Shown: one piece after another, positions 1-6,482 of the stretch
Position numbering within the stretch: position 1 is the first letter of the stretch
How the letters are laid out: each line of letters opens with the position of its first letter
Origin: Methanoregula sp.
GTDB taxonomy: Archaea > Halobacteriota > Methanomicrobia > Methanomicrobiales > Methanospirillaceae
DNA: 8,987 nucleotides
Assembly (NCBI GenBank): GCA_003157895.1
Contig: PMKW01000133.1
Coordinates: forward strand, 2,369-11,355
Direction of reading: 5' to 3'
Program-made: the position numbers and the translations under genes
Notes under the pieces: model-generated
Seen by the model: only the letters and a program-made list of their open reading frames with translations
Databases searched by the model: none
What the model was told of the DNA's origin: nothing

Positions 1-27
1 AGGTCCGCGACCTGCGATGATGAGTAT

Positions 28-53
28 AAAAAAAAAGGATGACGGGGTCATCC
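28..53 (-). terminator. Hairpin plus T9 terminator of the surface-protein gene
   Basis: On the minus strand, 14 bases after the TAA of the 500-aa gene, GGATGAC and GTCATCC form a perfect 7-bp stem with a 3-base loop, followed at once by nine T (28-36). This has the form of a bacterial intrinsic terminator. Archaeal RNA polymerase mainly needs the T-tract, so termination here is very likely. It marks the end of the left transcription block. Confidence 0.85.
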
Positions 54-67
54 GTTCAAAAATGATC

Positions 68-1570
68 TTAATGCCTCTTCCAGATTACAATTCCCGCAGC
101 CAAGGCGATCGCCCCGGGCAGGGTGTACTGGAGCGGGGCGTGCTGGGTTGTCCGCTGGACCGGGGCGGTTGTAGCAGCTGTTGCCTGGGGCGTCGGACTT
201 CCTGCATCCGTGACCTGGAACGGGATTTCCGTATAGGTATCATCACCATTATCGGGGTCACTGAACGCTGCAATAAGTGCATCAGCCGCGTCGCTACCCT
301 GCAGGCTTCCTGCACCATTGATCTTGAAGAGGATCATGCCGTTGTTACCTTGCAGGGCGCGGACGTAATCTCCGCTGGCAAAGATGTCGAACGTGTTGTT
401 CTCCATCGGGTGCTGCACGATGATATAACATGGTCCTTTGGGAAGTTTATCTGAAAGTTGCGTATCGCCATTGAAAGTAAATGATGCATCAGAATTTACC
501 GGGGTTGTCGTATTGAACACAAAGTTATTGCCAATAATCCATATCTGGACGGTGGGCGGTTCTCCTTCCGCAAATCCGGAAACCGTAAAGGGCTCTCCTG
601 GTGAAATTGTTGCCGGAGAGATCTCTGCGGTTATGAAGGGCTTTTTCAGGATAATCCCGACATTGGCGGCATCCGTGGCCAGCTGGTCCTTTGCTTTCGG
701 CTGGCTCATCGCATAAACGGTGTATGTCCCGGCATCCACCGGGAGATTAGCAGTGTAATAGACATATTCCCAGGTTTTATCCGGTTTTGTTTTCACGAGC
801 GTGAATGAGTCCGGGTTTTCGCTGACGACAGGTTGCAGTGGCGAGGTAAGTTTTCCCCCGTCACTGGGGATGCCGGGTCCGTTCATGAAGGTGCCGGGTC
901 CGGTTATGAAGAGGTACGTGGAATCGGAATCAAAATTATGGCCGCTGAAAACCACTTTTTCTCCCAGGTAATATGACTTATCCCCTTGTGCGGCAATGGT
1001 AACTCCCGTGTCTGCGGATACATTGCCTCCGTTTGATGTGTCCGTATCGGTTGGCAGGACCATGCCTTTCGGCGGGGCCATGACGAACGATATCCGGTCA
1101 AAATGCGTACTGTTGATATGCGATAAGTCCCGTGGCGTGCTGGCTGCATAGACCGTGTACATCCCGGAATCTATCATGACATTATGCGTGTCCCACGTGT
1201 ATGACCATGTGTTATCCGGTCCGACACGGGCTGCTTGGAACGTGGATGCATCGCCATCAATAACCGGAGATTGTCCCGGATGGGTGCTCTGGAGCTGTGC
1301 ACCGTTTGTTTTCAGGTTGGGTCCGGTGATAAAGAGATACGTTGTACCTGAACCGGTGTTGGTACCGGAGAACGTAACCGTATCTTCCCAAATGTAATAT
1401 TTTAACTGGACGAGTTTGGCTATGGTTACGGTTCCATCGCTGCCGGTCCCTGCCGGGCTCCCCGTGTCTGCAGATACGGGGGATATCATCAGAGCTGCTG
1501 CACCAACTATGATAAGCAGCAGAATCATCTTCCAGAACCCTGACGGGTTGTTGCTGGTTTGTTTGGACAT
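68..1570 (-). CDS. Exported surface protein with two tandem repeats and a C-terminal membrane anchor
   Basis: This 500-aa protein starts with a signal segment (charged start, hydrophobic residues about 16-32, Ala-rich end near SADTG). It then has two homologous Ig-like or beta-sandwich-like repeats of about 120 residues (about 47-168 and 189-310). Both repeats carry YY(I/L), (V)TFSG or VFSG, TYLFITGP, TW.Y and a closing (M/T)YTVYA. A third, different domain spans about 313-455 and contains SPGEPFTVSGFAEG. A Thr/Ala/Gln-rich linker (457-477), one hydrophobic helix (479-497) and the short basic tail KRH follow. This is the architecture of methanogen cell-surface proteins; the role is unknown, with adhesion or cell-envelope structure the likely guess. 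The ATG at 1570 lies 28 bases from a TATA box, so the mRNA should be nearly leaderless. The gene has its own promoter and is separated from the upstream operon by 175 bases. Residues 11-15 (GFWKM) match the regulator at 6258 at the same positions. Confidence 0.9.
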   Translation of the reverse strand: MSKQTSNNPSGFWKMILLLIIVGAAALMISPVSADTGSPAGTGSDGTVTIAKLVQLKYYIWEDTVTFSGTNTGSGTTYLFITGPNLKTNGAQLQSTHPGQSPVIDGDASTFQAARVGPDNTWSYTWDTHNVMIDSGMYTVYAASTPRDLSHINSTHFDRISFVMAPPKGMVLPTDTDTSNGGNVSADTGVTIAAQGDKSYYLGEKVVFSGHNFDSDSTYLFITGPGTFMNGPGIPSDGGKLTSPLQPVVSENPDSFTLVKTKPDKTWEYVYYTANLPVDAGTYTVYAMSQPKAKDQLATDAANVGIILKKPFITAEISPATISPGEPFTVSGFAEGEPPTVQIWIIGNNFVFNTTTPVNSDASFTFNGDTQLSDKLPKGPCYIIVQHPMENNTFDIFASGDYVRALQGNNGMILFKINGAGSLQGSDAADALIAAFSDPDNGDDTYTEIPFQVTDAGSPTPQATAATTAPVQRTTQHAPLQYTLPGAIALAAGIVIWKRH

Positions 1571-1571
1571 A

Positions 1572-1602
1572 CGTAAATGTATTGATATTTACAATATAAA
1601 AA
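1572..1602 (-). promoter_or_regulatory. Promoter and inverted-repeat operator of the surface-protein gene
   Basis: The minus strand reads TTTTTATA (1595-1602), an archaeal TATA box, followed by the 22-base inverted repeat TGTAAA-N10-TTTACG (1572-1593) that ends one base before the ATG. The repeat covers the expected transcription start, so a dimeric protein bound there would be expected to block initiation. From the TATA box through ATG it matches the regulator promoter (6256-6290) at 30 of 35 positions without gaps. Confidence 0.75.
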
Positions 1603-1719
1603 GTTATTCTGACCCGTGGTTTTTACGCTGACTTTCTTACCGGGGCTGAACGGTTCGCAAGTATTTGCCAACACCATTTTTTAATAGGGAATCTTTTCCA
1701 TCGGGATCAGGCATTTTTT

Positions 1720-1725
1720 AAAAAA
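1720..1725 (-). terminator. T-tract terminator after the five-gene operon
   Basis: About 20 bases after the TGA of the 366-aa gene the minus strand has T6 followed by A6. There is no strong stem before it. Archaeal polymerases can stop at T-tracts alone, and the next gene has its own promoter, so partial or full termination here fits. Read-through cannot be excluded. Confidence 0.45.
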
Positions 1726-1745
1726 TTATACGGAGGGTTGATGTT

Positions 1746-2846
1746 TCAGCGGATCCGGGCATTTGCCCGGATCTTTGCGTTCCTGTAGAGATCCAGAACT
1801 GCAATCCCGCCGACCGTTGCCACGACAAACGCAAAGCAGGACAGGGCAAGAACGTACAGGAGCCCGGCTGCAATCCACACCTCAATGGGGGTCGTGAACG
1901 AAGTGTACATCTGGCTGGCAAACCGCCACGCGAGCGAGGCAGCGAACACTACCATTCCAAGGCAAAGAACGCAGGTTGCCACTTCACCCCAGGTATTCTT
2001 CATCAGGGTAAACGATCCCAAAACCGCTTCCTTCAGGCTCTGCCCCTCTAGCACGATGAGGGGCACGACAAACACGGTAAGGAGGAACAGGAATACTGTG
2101 ATTGCTGAAAGGATCAGTGTACACTCGAGCGCCCAGCTGATGAGCCACCCGTCCCCGCCAAATACCGGAGGCAGGTTGGGAATGTAGAGGGTCGGATTTA
2201 GGACGAAGTTGAAGGGGAACTGGTAGCGCACCATAAACAGGAAATACCCGAGTTTAAAGTAGAGTGCCGAGATTATATTGAATGGCGAGAGCCACGTTGG
2301 TACAAAGGAATACATGCCGGCAACATAGATCAGCGTGCCGGCAAGTGCCACGACCGCGGACCACCCGGTTAGAGGCTTCAGGTATTTTTTTGTCTTGCTG
2401 AGTCCCTGAAAGAATGAGATCGTACCGCCTTCCTTTGAAGAGAGACTTAAGGCAAGGCCCGCCAGTAAGAATACCAGGCAGAACACTGTCAGGAACCCGG
2501 CCACGAATGTCAGGACAAGCGATGGGAGGACAGAGCCGGTATCATCGAAGAACAGCCACTCCGGTATTACGTAGAGCCCAGCCTGGGCTATGAGGTGCAC
2601 GGCCAGCACAAGCCCGGCAAGGAGCGGGAACCAGAGGAGCTGCGGGTTATGGATAAGGGTTTTCGTGCCTGACAGGGCGGCCCCGATTCCCCGCCGGATC
2701 GTTCCCGGTCCGCCGGCTCCGCCGTCCGGACTTCCCTCAAGGGCGGTTTCCGGCAGGTTAACAATATCCGCCTGCAAGGCACGGAACACCGGCGGTTTCC
2801 GGCACAGGCCGAACCAGTGTCCGGCAGTTTCAAATACGTGTTTCAT
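1746..2846 (-). CDS. Six-segment membrane protein, paralogue 3 (DUF6159-like)
   Basis: This 366-aa integral membrane protein has a cytoplasmic-looking N-terminal tail of about 65 residues carrying the shared motif TA..W.GLCRKP..FR, then PET and a Gly-rich stretch. Six hydrophobic segments lie at about 71-92, 107-135, 160-180, 237-265, 290-310 and 322-350. A conserved block before segment 5, ALxxSFTLMKNTWGE followed by a Cys, recurs in both upstream paralogues. The layout resembles the DUF6159 family of archaeal and bacterial membrane proteins, whose function is unknown; this assignment is from memory. The gene is the last of the operon, 7 bases after the lipoprotein stop. It differs most from the other two in loops and C-terminus (RNAKIRANARIR), which suggests an older duplication. 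Its function is not known. Confidence 0.88.
   Translation of the reverse strand: MKHVFETAGHWFGLCRKPPVFRALQADIVNLPETALEGSPDGGAGGPGTIRRGIGAALSGTKTLIHNPQLLWFPLLAGLVLAVHLIAQAGLYVIPEWLFFDDTGSVLPSLVLTFVAGFLTVFCLVFLLAGLALSLSSKEGGTISFFQGLSKTKKYLKPLTGWSAVVALAGTLIYVAGMYSFVPTWLSPFNIISALYFKLGYFLFMVRYQFPFNFVLNPTLYIPNLPPVFGGDGWLISWALECTLILSAITVFLFLLTVFVVPLIVLEGQSLKEAVLGSFTLMKNTWGEVATCVLCLGMVVFAASLAWRFASQMYTSFTTPIEVWIAAGLLYVLALSCFAFVVATVGGIAVLDLYRNAKIRANARIR
2794..2818. repeat. 25-base block shared by paralogues, copy 1
   Basis: This block inside codons about 10-18 of the 366-aa gene is identical over all 25 bases to 4681-4705 in the 353-aa gene. It encodes the WFGLCRKP segment. Sequence on either side is clearly less similar. 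Confidence 0.8.
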
Positions 2847-2853
2847 TCTTATT

Positions 2854-3675
2854 TTACTCCCACTTCATCAGTTCATATGACTGGAACGGGTCTACACCAT
2901 CGAGATATCGGTTCGGGAACTGGTACTGCACCGGAACGGGAATGCCCGGCACGACCCAGAACGTAATCGGCGTCCCGTCGCGGAAGGAGCCCGTGTATTT
3001 CCGGGCACCGGCATATGTCCCTGCCGGTACTGTTACGGTTTCCACGCCCCGATCCGTAAGCGTGGTATTCATCTCCCCCATGGGGGTGATCCCCGTCAGG
3101 CCGGATGGCTTATCATCCCGACGGGAACCCTCCGGGTCTGCAGGGAGATTAACGGCCGGCTGTGTTTCCCCTTTAATCGTCTCGACCATCGTTCCCCTGA
3201 GAAATGCTCCCGATGGGACGGCATAAGTCATCTCGCTGACGATGATATCTCCATTTTTCGTACGGGTAACGAGATTGTTTGTACAGCATTCTGTGTAATC
3301 CCCGGTGTAGGTGATGGTATACCGTACTGCCGGCGTGCCCTGATAGGTATCTTCAGACTTCACCGTCTTCACGGTGCCCTCCCATTGGTACCGGGGATTA
3401 GGCGGCATGGTCACGGAGTTGTTCTCACGGTATTCCACCCATTGGTACGTGCCAAAGATCTCCACCTGCGTTACAGCGGGGGCCGGCTGTGTGGCCGCTG
3501 CGGGCGTCTGACTGGCCAAGGCTTTTGTGATCTCTGCCTTAACCCCGGTATGGGACACAACCGGCGTTATTGTAACTGTGACTGCGGGGGGTGGAGGTAC
3601 CGTGTCTGTACAACCCGCGGACGATGCGGCAAGACCAAGGATCAACGCGATAGCGATGGAGAACTTCGGGGTCAT
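2854..3675 (-). CDS. Secreted lipoprotein encoded between membrane paralogues
   Basis: This 273-aa protein has a short signal peptide ending in the lipobox ASSAGC, with Cys22 as the predicted lipidated residue. A Pro/Thr/Ala-rich linker (about 27-70) follows, then an all-beta-looking domain (about 72-273). Visible features are FGTYQWVEYR (74-83), a vicinal Cys pair at 130-131, and a C-terminal segment with TVPAGTYAGARKY and FWVVPGIPVPVQY. The last pattern resembles outer-surface beta domains in other methanogen lipoproteins; I cannot name the family with confidence. The ATG overlaps the stop of the 353-aa membrane gene (ATGA), so translation is probably coupled and the product may act together with the membrane proteins, on the outer face of the cytoplasmic membrane. 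No catalytic motif is evident. Confidence 0.88.
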   Translation of the reverse strand: MTPKFSIAIALILGLAASSAGCTDTVPPPPAVTVTITPVVSHTGVKAEITKALASQTPAAATQPAPAVTQVEIFGTYQWVEYRENNSVTMPPNPRYQWEGTVKTVKSEDTYQGTPAVRYTITYTGDYTECCTNNLVTRTKNGDIIVSEMTYAVPSGAFLRGTMVETIKGETQPAVNLPADPEGSRRDDKPSGLTGITPMGEMNTTLTDRGVETVTVPAGTYAGARKYTGSFRDGTPITFWVVPGIPVPVQYQFPNRYLDGVDPFQSYELMKWE

Positions 3676-4733
3676 GATGACATCAGGCTCCCACCAGCAT
3701 ATAGATCCGCGATTATAATTCCCAAGGATGTTGATCCGAGAGCAGTCAGCACGCCGCAGGTAAGGATGAACCCGTAGCAGGCAACCGTCATCAGCACCTG
3801 CCCGCGGGACATCTGGAGGAAGAAGTCGTAGTCAAGATTGAGCAGCAGGGGTGACTGGCCGATCAGGAGCCCTGCGGCAACTACCATGAGGATGATTGCC
3901 CCGAGGACAAGGATGCAGCCCAAAAGCTCGCGCCAGGTCTTCATCATGAGGGTGACCGACCCTGCAAGAGCCATCAGCAGTCCTTTCCTCTCCAGTACGA
4001 TGCCCGGCACGACATACAGGGCCAGCAGGAACAGGACAATGTTGATGGCCATGATCCTGAACGAGAAATAATACATGGCAGAGATCCCGTTGGGTACATA
4101 GTACGCATAGGGCATGTTGAAGAGGGCCATATCGATGGAAAAGATGACCTTGCCGATGAACCGGCTTAGGGAAATTAATTCAAAGACGACTGTTGCAACA
4201 AACGCCATCATGACAGACAACGCAGCGAATGAACCGGCGTGGGTGCCGACCCCTGCAAGTGCCTTCCGGATCGTGACTTGCATTTTTGCAGGACCTGCGT
4301 TCCGGTACAGGACCAGAGCTGCAAGCAGGCCGGTGAAGCAGGACAGGCAGAATACTTCGATCAGGAATAAATGCATGTTAAACACACTGAGGCCTGAGTT
4401 GCCGAAGGGAATCCAGATACCGGAGAACAGGGGGATGGAATCAGTATGCGTCACGCTCCACCCTTCTGCCACGAACAGGAAAAAGATCACGAGCCCTGCC
4501 AGGAGCGAGAACCAGAGCAGGCGCTTCTCCCCAAACAGGGTCCTGATACTCCCCGTGGCGATGCCGATCCCGTGCCGGACCCGTCCGGAACTGCCGGCGG
4601 AGCCACGTCCCCTGGGTTGCGCAGGATGAACCGTTTCAGGATCGAATACCATGAGTGCGGGAGCGGTATGAAATGCCAGGGGTTTCCGGCACAGGCCGAA
4701 CCAGTATTCAGCAGTTTCAGATACCCGGGTCAT
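3672..4733 (-). CDS. Six-segment membrane protein, paralogue 2 (DUF6159-like)
   Basis: This 353-aa protein is a paralogue of the genes on both sides. The N-terminal tail has ETAEYWFGLCRKP (6-18) and PET (32-34), then a Gly/Ser/Arg-rich stretch. Hydrophobic segments lie at about 72-90, 120-143, 168-188, 224-247, 270-292 and 312-342. The block ALAGSVTLMMKTWRELLGC (255-273) is the best conserved internal motif of the trio. The start overlaps the stop of the 360-aa gene (ATGA), and its own stop overlaps the lipoprotein start in the same way. Loop lengths and the FCLSCF segment place it closer to the 360-aa protein than to the 366-aa one. Its function is unknown; a multimeric membrane complex with its paralogues is an inference from gene order only. 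Confidence 0.88.
   Translation of the reverse strand: MTRVSETAEYWFGLCRKPLAFHTAPALMVFDPETVHPAQPRGRGSAGSSGRVRHGIGIATGSIRTLFGEKRLLWFSLLAGLVIFFLFVAEGWSVTHTDSIPLFSGIWIPFGNSGLSVFNMHLFLIEVFCLSCFTGLLAALVLYRNAGPAKMQVTIRKALAGVGTHAGSFAALSVMMAFVATVVFELISLSRFIGKVIFSIDMALFNMPYAYYVPNGISAMYYFSFRIMAINIVLFLLALYVVPGIVLERKGLLMALAGSVTLMMKTWRELLGCILVLGAIILMVVAAGLLIGQSPLLLNLDYDFFLQMSRGQVLMTVACYGFILTCGVLTALGSTSLGIIIADLYAGGSLMSS
4681..4705. repeat. 25-base block shared by paralogues, copy 2
   Basis: Identical to 2794-2818 over 25 bases, and matched by 5761-5784 with two substitutions over the shared 24. It lies in the 5' end of the 353-aa gene and encodes the WFGLCRKP segment. Confidence 0.8.
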
Positions 4734-5812
4734 GAGGCATGCTCCGGTTTTTTCAGGCTCGTTTCCGGCAAACCGGCTGTCCCGCTGCCCGGTCCGGCAT
4801 GGGAGAGATTCGCACCTGCAACACCTGCTGCAGTAAAACCCGCAGCCATAATGATCGAGCAGGCAAGAATGAACCCATAATAGACAACCATCATCAGCGG
4901 ATGGGTGAGGACGGTGGCGTGATAGCTATAACCCTGGTAGAGCAGCTGGGGCAGCTGGCCAATCACCAGTGCTACGGCAAAGACACCCGCGATGATTGTC
5001 CCATACACAAGGATGCAGCCCAGCATCTCGCGCCAGGTCCTCTGTATCATGGTTATCAATCCTGCAAGAGCGGGAACCGGCCCCGTTTTTTTCAGCACAA
5101 TGAGCGGTACCAGGCAGAGTACGAAAAGGAACAGGACCGTGTTGATGAACAAAAGGAGGAACGAGTAAAAGAACGCCATCACGTCCCCATAGGGGATATA
5201 GGCATCGGGAATCCCGATGATGAGCACTTGGATGCCCATCACGATATCACCGAAAAACTCGATTCCGGAGATTATCCCAAACGCGATGGTCGCGATAATA
5301 GCCATTGCAAGGGACAGTACGGCAAGCGGACCGATATGGGTACGGGCCCCGGCAAATCCCTCACGGAACGTGACCGTCTTTTTTACCTCGTTCCCGTTCC
5401 GTTGCAGGACAAGGCCGGCCAGCAGGATGGCGAAGCAGGACAGGCAAATCAACTCGACCAGGAAGAGCCATGGGTCAAATACGATGAACGAGTTGCCGGA
5501 TGGGATCGTTATCAGGAGGGGCAGGGTCTCGTCAAACTGTTGTACATCCCAGACTTTTGCCACGATCAAAAAGAACATCGCGAGCCCGGAAAGGAACGAG
5601 AAAACGAGCAGGTTCCGGTTCCTGACAATCGCCGTAAGGCTTGCTGCAGCGATAGTGACTCCCAGCCGGATCCGTCCGGAACCGCTGCTGCCGGGCCGGT
5701 CGGCAAGCATTGTTTCCGGTGGGGCCGTGAGGAGCGCCGGTGCCGTGCGAAACGTCGGGGCTTTCCGGCACAGGCCGGACCAGTGTTCAGCAGTTCCCGA
5801 TACCCCTGTCAT
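4730..5812 (-). CDS. Six-segment membrane protein, paralogue 1 (DUF6159-like)
   Basis: This 360-aa membrane protein directly follows the regulator, with a 4-base ATGA overlap. The N-terminal tail carries GTAEHWSGLCRKAPTFRTAP (6-25) and PPET (31-34), then GSSGSGRIR. Six hydrophobic segments lie at about 67-86, 113-136, 162-185, 213-239, 263-285 and 304-333. The family block is LAGLITMIQRTWREMLGC (249-266). The tail after the last segment is unusually long and polar (GPGSGTAGLPETSLKKPEHAS region). It lacks one conserved Pro of the CRKP motif (CRKA here). Coupling to the regulator gene suggests that the regulator senses or controls something linked to this membrane system. It is DUF6159-like by overall pattern; the biochemical role is unknown. 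Confidence 0.88.
   Translation of the reverse strand: MTGVSGTAEHWSGLCRKAPTFRTAPALLTAPPETMLADRPGSSGSGRIRLGVTIAAASLTAIVRNRNLLVFSFLSGLAMFFLIVAKVWDVQQFDETLPLLITIPSGNSFIVFDPWLFLVELICLSCFAILLAGLVLQRNGNEVKKTVTFREGFAGARTHIGPLAVLSLAMAIIATIAFGIISGIEFFGDIVMGIQVLIIGIPDAYIPYGDVMAFFYSFLLLFINTVLFLFVLCLVPLIVLKKTGPVPALAGLITMIQRTWREMLGCILVYGTIIAGVFAVALVIGQLPQLLYQGYSYHATVLTHPLMMVVYYGFILACSIIMAAGFTAAGVAGANLSHAGPGSGTAGLPETSLKKPEHAS
5761..5784. repeat. Block shared by paralogues, diverged copy 3
   Basis: This is the third copy of the 5'-end block found at 2794-2818 and 4681-4705, with two substitutions over the shared 24 bases. It encodes the WSGLCRKA segment of the 360-aa protein. Confidence 0.7.
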
Positions 5813-6258
5813 TTTACACGCTCCCTGATTTTTGTGAGCAACTCTTCAGCCATTTTTGTCGGGTCGGCAGTTTTCTCAATTTCGATCCCGAGTTCTGAAG
5901 CGAAATCCCAGATGAATTCGATACACCGGGTGAATTCATCGCACGCCTTGCAGTCGCCGTCATGCTCGTACCAGACCTGCATGCCATGCTTCTCCGACAC
6001 AAAGATATAGGCATTTGTCTGGAACGGGATCGACTTCCCGGACAGGACGCCCTGCTTTACATCGATCTTCTCGATCTGGATCCGGTTTGCACACGCCATC
6101 TCCCGCAGCGAGGCATCGATCTTTTCGTCCATAGCCAGGAGTGCCTGTGAAACGCCCTGCCTTGTTATCCCGATATGGTCTGCGATGGAGACGTTGGACA
6201 TTCCGCTGCGCCGCATCTTCCAGAATCCGAACTGTTTATCGTTCATCGGAAGGAACAT
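5809..6258 (-). CDS. Helix-turn-helix transcriptional regulator with C-terminal Cys cluster
   Basis: This 149-aa cytoplasmic protein has an N-terminal helix-turn-helix at about residues 8-42: DKQFGFWKMRRSGMSNVSIA, then DHIGITRQGVSQAL, the second part being a typical recognition helix. A helical linker (43-58) leads to a small sensor-like domain (about 60-120) with DCKACDEFTRC, giving Cys103, Cys106 and Cys112, and His91 and His99 nearby. These could bind a metal or act as a redox switch, which is inference. It is the first gene of the operon, and its stop overlaps the next ATG. The ATG at 6258 lies 28 bases from a TATA box and gives a nearly leaderless mRNA; a second ATG at codon 5 (6246) is a possible alternative start. 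The inverted repeat in its own promoter suggests autoregulation. The specific family is not recognised. Confidence 0.88.
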   Translation of the reverse strand: MFLPMNDKQFGFWKMRRSGMSNVSIADHIGITRQGVSQALLAMDEKIDASLREMACANRIQIEKIDVKQGVLSGKSIPFQTNAYIFVSEKHGMQVWYEHDGDCKACDEFTRCIEFIWDFASELGIEIEKTADPTKMAEELLTKIRERVK

Positions 6259-6259
6259 A

Positions 6260-6290
6260 TGTAAATGTATGTATGTTTACAGTATAAAAA
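6260..6290 (-). promoter_or_regulatory. Promoter and inverted-repeat operator of the regulator operon
   Basis: The minus strand has TTTTTATA (6283-6290), then TGTAAA-N10-TTTACA (6260-6281), a perfect 6+6 inverted repeat, ending one base before the ATG at 6258. The expected transcription start falls in or beside the second half-site, so occupancy should repress. It is the twin of the element at 1572-1602. The most economical binding protein is the HTH product encoded immediately downstream. Confidence 0.78.
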
Positions 6291-6363
6291 TATGGGGTCT
6301 TTTTTGTTCACGTTCTTGTGTGGGGATGATGAGCGCAGTACCGACGGGCACACCCGGGGCCCT

Positions 6364-6482
6364 ATAATCTCATCGCGGTTGAGAAATACCTGGTCGAGTG
6401 TCGAACCCGGCAGTTAAGCCGGAACACGGAGTATGTTGTACTAAGGTATGCGAGTCCCCGGGAAAGATACCAAGCTGCAATC
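6364..6482 (+). rRNA. Divergent solitary 5S rRNA (possibly a decayed copy)
   Basis: The core matches archaeal 5S rRNA in order and spacing: GAGAAATACC (6381-6390), TCGAACCCGGCAGTTAAGCC (6401-6420), GTACTAAGGTATGCGAGT (6438-6455) and CCCCGGGAAAGATACC (6456-6471). Helix V can form (GTAT 6431-6434 with ATAC 6467-6470). I cannot find a good 5' partner for the expected terminal helix: the 3' strand CAAGCTGCAATC has no complement near 6360-6375, and helix II contains mismatches. The 5' end is therefore uncertain. No 16S, 23S or tRNA gene lies nearby. It may be a functional lone 5S gene, as some Methanomicrobiales have unlinked copies, or a 5'-damaged pseudogene. Confidence 0.6.

Noticed and set aside
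17..454. A 145-codon open frame on the plus strand opposite the surface-protein gene
   Set aside because: It crosses the terminator of the minus-strand gene, has no plausible promoter, and reads as a shadow frame.
4739..6010. A 423-codon open frame on the plus strand
   Set aside because: It lies opposite the 360-aa membrane gene and the regulator, its product is a hydrophilic mix with no domain, and it has no promoter or Shine-Dalgarno sequence. It is the expected antisense shadow of a membrane protein gene.
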